This document shows positions 47,301 to 60,432 of a stretch of DNA of 64,000 nucleotides, piece after piece. Made by a program: the position numbers and the translations under genes. The notes under the pieces are model-generated. The model saw nothing but the letters and a program-made list of their open reading frames with translations, made no database searches and was not told where the DNA came from. Each line of letters begins with the position of its first letter. Positions within the stretch are counted from its first letter, which is position 1. Source of the DNA: Metallyticus violacea. Lineage: Eukaryota; Arthropoda; Insecta; Mantodea; Metallyticidae. The stretch lies in contig CM060834.1 in NCBI GenBank assembly GCA_030762175.1, forward strand, positions 31,810,501-31,874,500. The letters are read 5' to 3'.

Positions 47301-49675
47301 TGAGAACTTATTTGCAAACAGCCAACCACTGAGTGAGACAGATAATCTGAAATATCATTCTCCATCCTAACTATCCATCTAGCCTCAGCACCATTAATTA
47401 TTGTTTTTCTTAATTTTTAACAATTTGACAATGGTCATCAGTACCATAAAAGTACCACTTAGCATTAACTGTCTTTTAATGCATAATTTTAATAACTGCA
47501 TTTCTATATATAAGCTGTTCAAGTGAAAATTAGTAATATAAAAGAATTCTTAGCACTAAAAATATCTCAAATTAGGAAGAAAAAAATTCTCAAAAGACTG
47601 TGTTATGGCCTTTTTAATCATTTAATTCTTCCTTGGATATTATTTGAAAAATCACATATAAGTTCTACTAAAAATGGTAAACAAATGAAAAATTTTATAA
47701 TAAAGTAAATAGTTTAAACATAGTAAATAGAGGTTTTATTGTGCTTCATAATCTGTACATTTCACTTAAATTATCTGCTCTAAAATTATTTTACATACAT
47801 GACACTGTAGGAAGAATACTGTAGCAAAAAACAATTTTCATTGATGACTATTGCTCTAAAAGTCGCTAGCCAATTGTCCAGTATTTGAATGCTGGGAATA
47901 TCATTACAGCATAAAATGTGTAGATACAAAAGTGTACAGCCTGTTTCTTTTAAATCTTGCAGCCTTTATATTCTGGAAATTAAATTCTTAATTTTGATGG
48001 AGTGGTATCTGATTTTACATTTACATTTAATAATGACCAAATATGAGTTACTGGGCCTTAAATATTATAAAGCACATCAAAAAATATGCCAACATTTTGA
48101 AAAGAAGTTAATTCAAGTGTTTTTACTGTACATTATCCTAAATGTTGGCCTCATTGTTCTTGCTGTTAGTACATCTATACAAAGTTTCAAACTTTTTTTG
48201 ATGTTCATTTAAAATTTTAGACAAGAAAAAAAAGTAAAGGCATATATAAGGAAAGAAAGTGCTATTGTTCACCTGTTCACCTTTTATTGCTTAAACTAAT
48301 GGGGTATATTAAGCATCCTCTAAGTATTCAGGCCAAATTATAAACAATCATGCTTTCTCAAAGAAATACTTGTAGCTTGTGATTAATGAAGGAAATACTG
48401 TCAATGTCAAAGATAGAAATCTCTGCCTAATTGCCTATTGTAGTCCTTGTTAAGAAAGCATAGTTTTATCATTAGTAATCAATTTTTTACTATCTCTGGT
48501 TTATTGTTTATGGTCACTAAAGCAGAGAGATCAAAAATGTTTTCTTTTTAAAACTGAGCTCATGAATTGTATTATGCAATCTCATATTTGCTGCTTTTTG
48601 ATCTTCATATTGTTAGTGACTATGGAGTAGGCAATTATTATTTCTGGAATAACTTTATGCTAATATATGTGTTTTAATTACATTTCAACAGTCTTCTATA
48701 TTAGAGCAACTATTGTCTTGCATTCCTGTCGAATTCTTTTCTTTATTTTCTTTGCCATTCATTTGCAAGATGTTGAAAATAGCATTTCATGTCCATGTGG
48801 AGTTTGGGTGGGGTGAGGGCTTAGATGAGATTATTGTGCTAATGCCGACATATTAACAACTTAACAATAATATTTATATGTGTCTTGTATTAGGAATGTA
48901 TCTTAGGAATTGCAGTGTATCTTTGCTATGTCCTACTAAAGAATTGTTACATTCCCTTTTCCTATTTATAAAAGAAATGCACTGTTAAGCTGTACCAAAA
49001 ATAGTTTTGAAGAGTTTTCCAGATTTAACTTTGTGCTAAAATTTAAACTAGCTCATTATTGAATTTTTGACTTAATTATGATTGAATACATTCTTATGAA
49101 AGAATATGTATATTGCATTATTTTCCAGCAGTTAGTTCCTATATCTACAATTTTTGTATATTTGAATTAAGCATTTAAAAAATTTAATGCCATTTTTTTT
49201 AACATTTTTAATGCCTATTTCTACCATGTTCGATACCCAAATATCTATAGCTTAGTCATGACATATGGAAGAATGAAAGAAATTGAATGTTATACTGAAA
49301 TTCTGGTGTTATAAGGGTCTGGAATAAAGAATTATGATTACAGTCTTATTTCAGACGTACAAATTGTAAAGGTTTACCTTTTCTCAGAAAAGAAGAATCG
49401 AATTTATCTTGGATTACTTAGATTTAGAGAGAATATTATTGTCTTAGATCTTAAGAAAATGATGGATAAAGATTCTAGGTTCCAGTCATCATTTTTGAAT
49501 TCATTTGTTAATGTTTTGTGTAAGACACATTGTTATTTTAAAGTCATTATGAGGCCCTGAGATTGACTGAATGTATTACAAAACGATAAACTATTGTCAT
49601 TAATTGTTCAGGAAATTCAAGTTACTAATGCATTATAAAAGAAAATGCACAAAAACCTGAATGAGATTCGTAGCT
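47301..49675. other. No gene recognised; 3' flank of the yellow-family gene
   Basis: AT-rich. Minus-strand ATTAAA near 49180 is one possible poly(A) signal for the gene to the right, but it is distant and uncertain. Confidence 0.35.
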
Positions 49676-50673
49676 CTAGTTTCCAGAATTTTCACATGGT
49701 GTTCCTTCAATGAGTTCCTTTACAACTCCTTTGAAAACAAAGAAATTAGTTTCATCCGCTTTGAGGTCCCTGTAAATGAAAACTGGCAAACGATCTGTTA
49801 ACACCCAAAGATTGCTCTCTCTGTCTACTTTGAGATCATTGGGAAAAATGAAAGTCTGATTATCAGAAGCAATAAGTGCTTGTGTATCTGGAGAGTAAAT
49901 GTTATTGTGAGAATTCCAACATCCAATCCCATCACGATTTACTTGAGTGTAAAATACTACCCCAGATGGCTCATCTAGAAAAGATGCAGTAGCCTGAGTG
50001 CTAGGACCCCGAGTTCCCAACTGTTTGAATTCATGAAAGTTATGAGGATCAGTTGCAACAGTTTTGTTCTGAAGAACTCTGGTAGAAACAGCAAACTCAT
50101 AAGTGCTAGAAAGTGGGTGGAAGAATGCAGTTCTATATCCATCATCATGAGGAGCTGAAAGGGCAATTCCAAAGACACCATCAGTCCACTGGAAATTTAC
50201 ACCTCCAACACTGTAGTTGCCATTCAGAGGGTCAAAATGAAAATAGTGATGTTTAACTCTCCATGAATCATCATCTTCAAGGCTGTACACAATGATAGCA
50301 TAAGATCCTAAATCTGGTATGTAGGCATATGTTTTTTCACAATTATTTGGATCTGCATCAACTATAATGTTGGCATAGAAAGAGTCCTCTTTTACATGAG
50401 ATGGATTCAATGTATAGCTATGAAGCAGAGAGTCATTTTGAAGACTGTAGATGTGTATCCTTGGAGGTGCGAGTTGGTTTGCCTCTCCAATAACATCTGC
50501 CAATCCCGTGTCCATCACCCAAAGCCTATCACAAGCATCAGCTCTGATTCGAAACACTGAAATAATATGTGTGCCATTTTCTTCATTTTCATTCTTCAGA
50601 TCAATTGCAGTTTCTGGTAGGCGATTGCTGTTCCAATCTGGATAGGGGATCAGTTTTGGAGATTTGTCTTCAC
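49676..50673 (-). CDS. Yellow/major royal jelly protein family, coding exon 2
   Basis: This exon encodes residues 95 (split codon) to 426 and the TAA stop. It joins exon 1 in phase 1: the 3' splice site CTTTCAG ends at 50674, and the joined codon gives Ser, followed by EDKSPKLIPYPDWNSNRL. Family hallmarks in order: RADACDRLWVMDTG (138-151), PPRIHIY (164-170), NCEKTYAYIPD (205-215), SVGGVNFQWTDGVFGIALS (249-267), FHPLSSTYEFAVST (279-292), FPNDLKVD (371-378) and LWVLTDRLP (383-391). Four cysteines (142, 206, 346, 421) are at the family's usual places for two disulphides. N-glycosylation sequons occur at 127, 174, 247, 297 and 366. Yellow proteins are secreted six-bladed propellers; members act in melanin formation, and some convert dopachrome. 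The subfamily could not be decided. The frame is fully intact. Confidence 0.95.
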
Positions 50674-53389
50674 CTGAAAGGACAAATATAGTATGTTAAC
50701 AAGTTTATTATTGCATTTTGCAAAAAATATGTTGACCAAGAGTTTCTGGATAAATTATTTGTACACATCATTATTTCCTATATTATGTACCTAGTTTTGC
50801 CATGAATACTGTTACAAACTTTTGAAAGAAACTGCTCCAGGTGTTCTGGCAATCAGATAATAGATTTTCCAGGTCCTTTAAAAGTTGAAAAGCAGAGAGT
50901 GTTATGTACTGAACCATCCAATGCATGACTGAGATTGGTACAGTGATGAACATCCAGAATCAGACCCCCAACAAATCATGAGGCTTGTAATTGAGTTCAA
51001 GAATATAACCCTCCAAGAGACAGCTTGCTTCCTGCAACCATGCAGGCCAAGCTGTCACAGATGAGCTTCTGTTGACTGAGTCAGTTATAGTTACATAATC
51101 CCTCTCTGTCACCTAAGAAAGTTTGTGTTCTCACATGCATTAATTCTTCTTGTGAAATTACTGCAATTTCTCTTTTTACATTGTCTTTCCGTTCTTGTAA
51201 TATTTATAGATTATATTTCACAAGAAGAACAGAATTATGGGTCCCATATTTTATGAAAATAATGTGAATGTACAGGAATAACATCTTCAAAATCATACTA
51301 TTTTCCAAAGAATTATCAAATATTGAATGTAAATATATTTATTTTTGACAAGAACTTGCTGCAGTATATAAAATTGATCTTTCATCGGCTTTAATTCAGG
51401 AAAATTTTGGGGATAGAGTAATTATTAAGGGATTACATCCAATGCTCTCCTCAGATCTTACAATATGTTATTTTTATTTATGGCAGAACTTATAAATTAA
51501 AGTATATTCATTTAAAAGCACCATTTAAAATTTTGATTTTGCACTGCATAGAGAGATAATTTAGTATGAGAATATTATGATCACACAGTCAAAAGCATTG
51601 GCTAAGTAACAATATATATAGCCTTCAAGATAATGATAAAACTGTTGTACATTACACTTTCAAAAATGCATAAGGCAGAATATTTGCAGCTGCCACTCAG
51701 TTGAAATTTACTGGAGAAAACTTTTATACCCTCAGGCAATAGTGCTCCTTGCTAATGGCTCAACCATTTTGTGCTACAGTTAACTGATTGGTCCTAGAGT
51801 AAGATATATGGTGAACTCAAATTTCTCAATTCTGATTGCTCCTTGTCTAACAAGTGATAATGTAATTTTGGTTTTTCTTAATAATAGTGCAACTGATACT
51901 ATAAATTGTCCTCTTAACTAAATGGAAGGCTGTTATGTTTTAATAATGTTTTTTCTTTACATTATAGGTCTGTTCTTGCAATAATGGAGCATCACTAGTA
52001 GCTTAATTTATAAATGTATTAACTTTATTGAACATTTTGTAACTGCAACTAGCCTTACTAAGAATAAGATTGCATTTTTTTTACATTTATTCAAAGTGAC
52101 CAGGAGTATTTTTATAGATATTGTAGAACATGATAGATAACTTTGTGTAAGTGTATATAATGAAAACCAAAGAAAGTCAAAAGTGTAAAGATAGCAGAGT
52201 GAAATACTAAACTTTGAATTAATATATCATATACCATATATCATATCATATCATATCACATATACTAGCAGTTTATTTTTATAAACCTTATAATTACTTT
52301 TCAATGGTATCAAAATGTTTGGATATTCATCTTAAAATCAGAAATGTTAGGGCAATAAGATTTTTTGAAAACAAAAACATGTTTGTATCACATTTTTTAA
52401 TATTTCAAAGACATTCTCTTCCCTTTTCTGGATACCAATTTGTTATTTTCTAGATATTATTCTCTTCATTTTCTTTTGTTCTGAAGTGTTAAAAATATGA
52501 TGGCTAATGTTAACGGACTTTAGAGTTTTTAACATCAGCAGTAGAGGGCAGTTTTATAGTTCATTTTTAGTAGCACATTATGCAGGAGACTCCACTGTGC
52601 TAGATGATGAAGGAAAAGATGAAGCATTTGACAGAGTGTTAGAATTATATTACTAAATACTTTTCTTGTAGTATGAAATAGAATGCTCTTGAATGCTCTT
52701 TGTTATTGCTATTATTTCATATCCTTTCATTGTTCTTCTATTTTTATTTCCCTTGATAATAAGCATTTTCCTATCTTTGCTAAAGTATGTTTCACATTAC
52801 ATATTACACTCAAATATGTAATCATTTAATAATAATTAAAAAGCAATGGGTAATAAACTAGATGGTTTATTGTTTAAATGTGGCCATAAGTTGTCACCAT
52901 ACCATAAGTTAGTGTTTAACTAAAGCAAACTTTGGAGATGGTCTACTGTTAAACATAGAAATATCAAGTTACACACCAGTATTATATTTTAAAAGTATTC
53001 TAGCTCTTATAGGAGGTGTTGATATGCAAACACTAATCTAGTGAAGCATGAAAAGTTACTGTAATCAAAAAAATGAATGGTATATAACTTCATGTAATGT
53101 GATTGTTTGTGAGATAGATGTAAATTAAACACATTACAAATATAATTATTTGTATTGTAGTCATTTGAGGACCAAATCTTTTATATCTATGATCCAAAAA
53201 TGTGCAAAGTCATGTGTGTTTTCATGATGCTAATGTTTGTTGTTATTATAACAGTTATAGTTGTTAGAGTCAATAAATGTATCAAGATGTAATGATCAAT
53301 ATAAAATATACATTTTGGAGGGAAAATATTGGAACACATATATGCTATGTATACCTGCATTGTAAGGAAGGATATATTTTCCTATATAC

Positions 53390-54579
53390 GAGGTGTGGTC
53401 CATCAGTTTCTGGCCTGACAATGTTAGATAGGTAATAGAATAAAAATACAGCTCTTATTTACTTCAATGCATTTCTCACACCTATGGAGTAACACTTCAA
53501 TCCTCATATATATATATGTAAAAGATTATCATGCAGAGGCTGCATAAATTAAGCAAATTCTTCAGCAAGTTGAATAACTTTAAAAATGAGTATAAAATCC
53601 AAATTAAGCCTTATTAATTAATGAAATGAAATCAGTTATGACATTACTATATGGTATTAGGGGAACAAAATTAGAATTCTTGCAACCTATAAGTATTACA
53701 AAAGAGAAACATTTTTAGAATTATTATTATTGTGATTAAACCGGGAAAAGGAATGGTATGCTAGTAATTAAATGAAATATATAACCACTGATAGACAAAG
53801 CTATACTGTGTGGGTGTTTTTAAACTTTTTAAATATAACCATGTTTATAAACTGGGCCCTTGATATCATATTAACATTTGCTAAAATAAAGGGACTACAT
53901 TGACTACATTGTGTATTTAAGAAAATGATGCTCATATGTTTCAATAAATAAAAACATATTATTATTCAGAAACAGTTGCAATACTAAGCAAATATATACA
54001 ATCAACAATATACAATTGAAAGTTCCATCTATTTTCAACTGCTTTGAAATTTAATTTTAATGTTATTATAGTAAAAGCATGTAATAAAAACATTTTCTGA
54101 AGTTTATTACACAGCGCTGTTCATATAAATATTATTCTCCAAAACTTATTAGATTAATACTCCACAATTGATATCTTTATGACAATGCTTTTGTTAAATA
54201 TAATATATATATGAATCATTATAAATATGTTTTATACACTGAATTAATTTGTCCTTTTATTTTAAAACAATAGAGGTAAAATTTAATGCAAGAGCGATTT
54301 TTAAATTTCAGTTTTCAAGTGTACCTCTACTCTTAAAGGTCTGATTTTCCTAATTTTCAAAAACTGTTCTTCTTGTTTTATTTAAATGGTATATACCGTG
54401 TTTCATTGAGAAATAGAAATTGCAATTTTTAAATTTTTGCTTATCAATTTTAAATTGTACCACCCTCAGTGGTACAATTTTGCTGGTTAATGAACTCATT
54501 TAAGAATTTGTTAATTGATGGTTATATGCCAAGTTTTGTTGAGAAAAAACAAAAACTGCAACTGCTAGAGCTTTAACAG

Positions 54580-54610
<31 letters not shown>

Positions 54611-55690
54611 ATATATACAATACTTTTTTTATTATCATTTTTGATGCCTAGTATGTAGGAGGATCGATGGAAATTTGAAGAAATTTTTCAAAAATCTTTT
54701 CATGGATACAACCACAATATCTACATTCGTTCAGAAGTTGCTAATAGTCTGAAGCTCTGTCTACAAAATACTGGAAAACAGCAGCCGTCGAGTTTAATTG
54801 TTCATGAATCACTGTCCTTGAATGTTAGATTTTGAAAACAGATAATAGTCTTGGGGACAAGGTCTGGGTTGTACAATAGATGATCCAGCTCCTGGAGCCC
54901 AATGTATTCATAACAGCCTTGGAAACAGCAGCTGTGTGGATTAGTGCATTGTACAGCAAATGAACTCTGTAACTCAGCATTTCATTATTCTTTTCCTTTA
55001 TAGCATAGTGCAATTGATACAGTAGTTCATCATAGTACTTCCCAGTCACCAATGTGTTTTTTTCTTTGAAGCCTATCATCAGAATGTATAGTCCCAAAAA
55101 TTATTGCCATATATCTTCACAGACTGTGTGACTTTGACCTTTGTAAGATGTGCTTCATGTTTCTTCCCCACTCCATTAATTCTCTTTTTGAACGAGGGTA
55201 TTGGTAGTAGAGACCATACTTCATTCCCTGTGATGATGAATTCTAAATTCTGTTTTCATTACCAAGGCAAAGGCCCAAAAACTTCTGACAATTTTCCATA
55301 TGTTCTTACATTTGAGCTGCTAAAAGAATTTGTTGCACCCATTTTGCATTAGTTTTATGTTGATGAAGGATGCAAAGCTCAGTTATCTGAGAAATCCCCA
55401 ACCTTGCAGCTATTTCTTTTATCTTCATATGCCTGTCACTCAGAATTTCCTTCTCAACAAGGGGGATGCTACTTTATGTCCCACTTGCCCCACTCTCATA
55501 TGCATTATCTTCAAGGCTATTTCTTCCCAAATTAAATCATTTTGACATTTCATTCAGAGTGCAATATGAAGCGGAAACTTCCCCATACACACCATCAAGG
55601 CACTTTTAATTGGGTGAAAGTAATAATTTCTTTAGTTAAAGGGGTGATTACCACCCTATATTCAGTTTTGAACATCAAGATGAATTAATA
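53390..55690 (-). mobile_element. mariner-like element, decayed copy 2, split by ~1.1 kb
   Basis: The left piece (53390-53510) holds an end-like 'cgaggtgtggtccatcagtt' and the C-terminal transposase segment 'ttcaatgcatttctcac'. The right piece (about 54750-55690) holds, on the minus strand, YYDELLYQLHYAIKEKN, VHLLYNALIHTAA, GSRSWIIYCTTQT (compare 'HPPYSPDLAP') and, further upstream, IKEIAARLGIS and GRNSLEDNA. The order is right for mariner read right to left. The ~1.1 kb between the pieces is AT-rich and unidentified. It shares its subfamily with copy 1 at 5385-6425. Confidence 0.75.
54452..54480. repeat. Perfect 12-bp inverted repeat with 5-base loop
   Basis: AAATTGTACCAC and GTGGTACAATTT flank CCTCA. 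The hairpin is compact and G+C-tipped in an AT-rich surround. Confidence 0.85.
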
Positions 55691-56539
55691 AACATTTCTG
55701 ACTAAAACAAGCTTCTACAAGCAAATTATGTCTTGGCTAGAGAGGAAATGCACACTCTTGGAACATGTGAGTATCTTATAGCATGAACATCACAACAATG
55801 AATCATGGCAAGCTACGTCAGGCTGTAAAGTGAAATACACACAAAATAAATGTGTTGTATAAATAATTATTGGAGGTCTGGTAGTGCATAAATTTATGTA
55901 AAAATACAATAGCTTTAAGCTCCATGGCTGAAGCCCCACCTAACACTGGAAAGAAGAAAAGTAATTTTAATAGCATAGTGAAAATAAATTACTATAAAAC
56001 CTGATATTGCCAGATGAAATAAATGACAGTGTTTTCATTTTTGTCAGAGGTCAATGATGCAAGTTAATGTAGGCCAGCTTGTGATATCATTAGTATGACC
56101 TACACGGAGCAATAAGAACTGGAGCTGCCTGAACTTCCAGTAGTCTTTAAGGCCTAATTCAGACAGGAAAATTTACTGAAATCAAGTGCTTGAAGCCTGT
56201 AACCCACAAGCCAATATATATAAACTCAAGCACATGTGCAACTTGTTGATGTTGTATTGCTTCATGAATTACATAATAGTCTTGAGAAGAAAAGTGATTT
56301 CCTTTTGTTCATAACTAGATAATTCTGGAGGATTGTGTTCCATAAAGTTCATAGATTTTCATTTAAATTGCACTTAGGAGACTCATAATTATCATTTGAT
56401 TACAAATTAGTATTCAAATGTAAAAAAATGGTGGAAACACATGATAAGGAAGTAGACAAAAACGATGACTTGGCAATTCATGTCTGTTTGACTGCCAAAT
56501 TACTTCACACAATTCTTTATTTTTATTAATTTATTCAAG

Positions 56540-57170
56540 TACTAAGTAATTACAATATTACAATCTTCATGGCTTAGTTTCAGTCCTAGCTCTCTCCTAG
56601 GCCATGAAAATATGACATAACAATGATTTACACCTTACCTTAGTACATCCACAACAATACTATGCCCCTAATTATTACCAATTCAAACAACTCCATGCCA
56701 TAAATCTAAATCACTAAAACCAAAGATAATTTACTTACTAATCATAACAATTAATTTTTAACTGTATTCAAATATTCCTCTAAATTCCTTAATTGAAATT
56801 TGTCCCCAAAATTTTCTTTACTGCTATCTCAGATATTATATGAACCCATTTTGTAATTTGGTCAACTGATTCCTCAACTCTCTTGTTTATGGGCATTCAA
56901 ATAGGATGTGAATGGCATTTTCATTACTCCTACACATTGGGTATATACTCTGCTCCAGATTTCTTCTAATTTGCTTTAGTTTGTATATTTCTAATCTAAA
57001 TCATGCTAACCCCTCCCTCTCTTTTTTATTAAATTTATCAATATATCCCTCATTCATATAATTCTGTTTTAATTCTTAAAATAGCAGCAAGGAACTTTTC
57101 TGTCTTATATCCCAGAATCTGATCCTAATCATCTTCCAAAATCCACCTGGCACACTATAATAAAATCAAC
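56540..57170 (-). mobile_element. Non-LTR LINE 3' part, decayed
   Basis: The minus strand reads FNKKEREGLA, stop, FRLEIYKLKQIRRNLEQ, then YPMCRSNENAIHILFECP, stop, TRELRNQ. This is the C-terminal Cys-His domain of a LINE protein (CPxC...Ex..HxLFxCPxT...R). The same family may be represented at 34800-35875. Confidence 0.8.
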
Positions 57171-57209
57171 TTTCTTAACATTGGGGATAATGAATTTAAG
57201 TTATTTAAC

Positions 57210-58477
57210 TTCTGTTTAGTAAAAAGACAGAGAATTTTCAATCAGTAGAAAATGGGTTAGATTAACTGGTATTCCTCTAGGATTTGTTTTTGGTGCTACT
57301 TTGTTTTTAATTGTGACTTAATGCACATGTGTTCCAGTCAACTATCTACTAGCCACATACACAATTGAATAAATCCTGGCATTATTAATTCACTAACAGG
57401 AGATTGAATAGAATTCAGAATATAAAACTTATGCTTTTAGATCATCCATAACAGATTTATGCTGGTTTTAGAGAACAAATCAATAAATTACTAGCAACAT
57501 ACCTAAAAAAACGTGTGCAATGTACAGAAATAAATTGGAAAAAATGGTGACCTTATCAAGGTGATTTCTTATGCTGACGATACATCTATAATATTGGAGT
57601 GGCAGCAGGGAAAGCTTAGAAAGACAAAGGAAGAATGCAACTGTTGAAATATCACAGTATTTACTAAACAATGGACTAAGTTAAACATAGGTAAACAAAA
57701 TTCATGACATTTCAAAATGATAACAAATGTAAACATTAACAACATCGTATTAGAACAGATAACAAACTATAAATTCTTGGGCATACCCATTGATAAAAAT
57801 TTAACTTAAAACATACATGTAGAAATAGTCTGTAATAACTCGGGGCTATACGATTCAGAAAACTAACAAAATATGGGAACATTAATATCCTGAAAACAGA
57901 TTTATGGATTATTTATCCACATTTAGCATATGGAATTGAAATCTGGGGGAGGGGGCTACAAACCAATATGGACAGAATATTAAAAGTACAAAAATGTGCA
58001 TAAGAAGTATACATAACCTTAAGTACCAATAGTCTTGTAGGGAAACATTCAAAAAACAAAACATCCTGATTATAGTTTCACTATATGTATTCAAAACTAT
58101 TATGCTAGCCAAGGAAAAAAAGGAATTTAACATGCTCAATAAAGACTGCCATACATATGATATAAGAAGAGCAAACGATTACCATAGAGTGAGCATGAAT
58201 AAAGCTCAAACCAATAAAGACCCATATAAAATAGGAGCTATATTATATGATAAATTATCATTATCTATTAAAAATACCACATACTTGAAATTTAAATCTG
58301 AGCTAATACTATTCCAAATAGAGATGTGTTTGTATAGTGTTACTGAACTGTAATGGATAAGAGTATATAATATTGCTAATTTCAAATATAAGGATATGTA
58401 CATATGATTGATATGATTGATGTACAGAATCATGACAATGTCAGATGCTCTTGTAAGAATCTATTCGCTGCAGTAAA

Positions 58478-58480
<3 letters not shown>
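57210..58480 (+). mobile_element. Non-LTR LINE reverse transcriptase and C-terminus, decayed
   Basis: The plus strand reads FSISRKWVRLTGIPLGFVFG (compare 'GVPQGSVLGP'), then VISYADDTSIILEW (catalytic YADD), ITNYKFLGIPIDKNLT, and finally YDIRRANDYHRVSMN with NKDPYKIGAILYDKLSLSIK, the conserved jockey/CR1 tail. Frameshifts separate the parts. The element ends at an (ATT)n microsatellite. Confidence 0.88.

Positions 58481-58530
<50 letters not shown>
58478..58530. repeat. Microsatellite (ATT)n
   Basis: About 52 bp of ATT repeat at the 3' end of the LINE, probably grown from its tail. Confidence 0.95.
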
Positions 58531-58533
<3 letters not shown>

Positions 58534-59649
58534 CACAAAGCTACATCTCTCAATGAATTATTTTGATATCAATGAACTATTTAAAAAAAAAGTGAAAAAT
58601 AGTATTTCAAACTAAATAATAATTCATAGCTAATGGAATTAATAATAAATGACTATAAAAATTAAAATATTATAATTATTTACACTCAATCACAGAATGT
58701 AAAAAAATGTTCAAAATGTTTGGCATAGTTGTTGATAGATGGATGGAATAAACATATTGAATATATTTGCAAAACACTTTCCCAAATTATGTACTTAATA
58801 AAAAGCTTAAAAATGCATATTCTGAAACATTATTTGAAAAGGCTTTTCATTGCTACTTTGAAAGCTTAATTTGGAGTAATATATATATATATATATATAT
58901 GTATGAACTTATACTCTTAAAGTTATAAAGTGTCACCAAACCAATTCTAACATTATATTTACAGGTATTTATTTTGCAGAGGTAAGCTATTATAATTATC
59001 ATACATTCTCTATTGAAGATTCATCACAAATCATTGTTTATGAATGAAAAATTGTGATGATCATACTTTAATATGTGTTAGATTAAATTTTGTATGTTAA
59101 ATATAATTTGCAACCTTACTAAGTTATGATATAATTTATTTGTGTGGTACAAGTCAGAAACAATCTTTTAGCATTCCAATATAAAAACCCACTTTAATTA
59201 CCGCCAACATTTGGAATAATAATTTCATACTCATATTTTCAGCTTGCAAGACATAATTTTAAGATAGAAGTTCCTAAAGTAAAACATTTCATTTGATTTT
59301 GGTGCACTTATTCATCATATACATGCTTTCCCCCCCCCCCTGGATATGCTTTGGGAACACTAATTCTCTTCATGAACAGTAGACTGACTGGAGGATGAAC
59401 TTTCTGATGGTAACTGAAGAACTTGTTGAATATATTCAGCAAAGAAACCATAAAGTTTTTTAATTATGAATATTTTTCGAAAATTGCTCATTCCAAAGGA
59501 TTATTTGTATGTTTTAATACTTTTGTTTCAATATCAGTATGATGATTTTTGGACCAAAAATGGAATGCAACTGCTGATTTCTCTATTTGTTTATATGAAT
59601 ATTTTTAAAATGTTTTTAGAATGTGTTTCTAAACTCCTTTTTGGATCTG

Positions 59650-59908
59650 CCCATATATATGGTGAATTATATATTGGCAAAACATAAAGGAGTTTAAAAA
59701 TCTGTACCAAATGTACATATATGGTCAATCATATATTTACAAAGCAAAAAGGAGCTTAGAAACCATACCAAATAATACTAGTAAAACAAAAAAAAGTTTA
59801 GAAACACATGTAGAAGAACATTTCAGAAGTATTTGTTATAAAAACAGAAAAATCAGAAATTGTGGGCCACTTTTGATAAAAGAATCATGCGTTAACATTG
59901 AAACAAAA
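59650..59908 (+). mobile_element. Penelope-like GIY-YIG endonuclease remnant with internal duplication
   Basis: The plus strand reads YGELYIGKT (GIY-YIG block), then a repeat of the same module, YGQSYIYKAKRSLETI, and a third partial one, KTKKSLETHVEEHFRSI. The module repeats with a period of about 62 bp. It runs to the SINE at 59909 and its continuation follows at 60178. A pLTR lies downstream at 60340. Confidence 0.75.
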
Positions 59909-60177
59909 GTGTGGCACAGTGGCTTGCCTCTCACAAAGCAACCTGGTTTCAATCCCAGCAGCTGTAAATGAGATTTATGATGGATGAAGTGGCATATTAA
60001 CAGGTTTTCTCTGGGTACTCTGGTTTCGCCTGTCACTCATCCATCTCCACTTCATCCCCATCTTCATCTTCACCATCATCTATCTTAACATAATATAGTT
60101 CACTGATTTCTCAGTGCTGCCTTCTAACAGCAAATGGAAGAACTCCAATAAGCCAGGCATTAACAATCACCACCACC
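59909..60177 (+). mobile_element. tRNA-derived SINE with 14-bp target-site duplication
   Basis: ACATTGAAACAAAA flanks the insert exactly (59895-59908 and 60178-60191). The head has TGGCACAGTGGCTTGCC (A-box region) and a B box, GGTTTCAATCCC. The tail is a short (CAC)n run. It interrupts the Penelope endonuclease remnant, so it is younger than that copy. The body differs from families 1-3. Confidence 0.92.
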
Positions 60178-60339
60178 ACATTGAAACAAAATAATTAAAA
60201 CACACAAAGAATCTTTTGGAATTATCAATATTAGAAAATTATCATTAAGAAAAACAAAAATTGCATTATGAACTTTGATGTTTCTTTACTGGATATTTTC
60301 AACAAATTCCTTCTACCACTATTAAAGGGCTGGTTCTCC

Positions 60340-60432
60340 AGTTCATTTACTGCTGATGAGGGCAATGAGTGTTTCTGAAACATGTGTGCATAGAAAGCAT
60401 GTAGCTTAAATTATTAACTTATTATTCTGCTT
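60340..60432 (+). mobile_element. Penelope-like pLTR with decayed hammerhead
   Basis: Core CUGAUGA is intact at about 60353-60359 and GAA-AC-AU-GU follows, but stem II no longer pairs well and the cleavage base is G, which hammerheads do not cut. It lies downstream of an endonuclease remnant, as in the intact element order. Confidence 0.6.
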
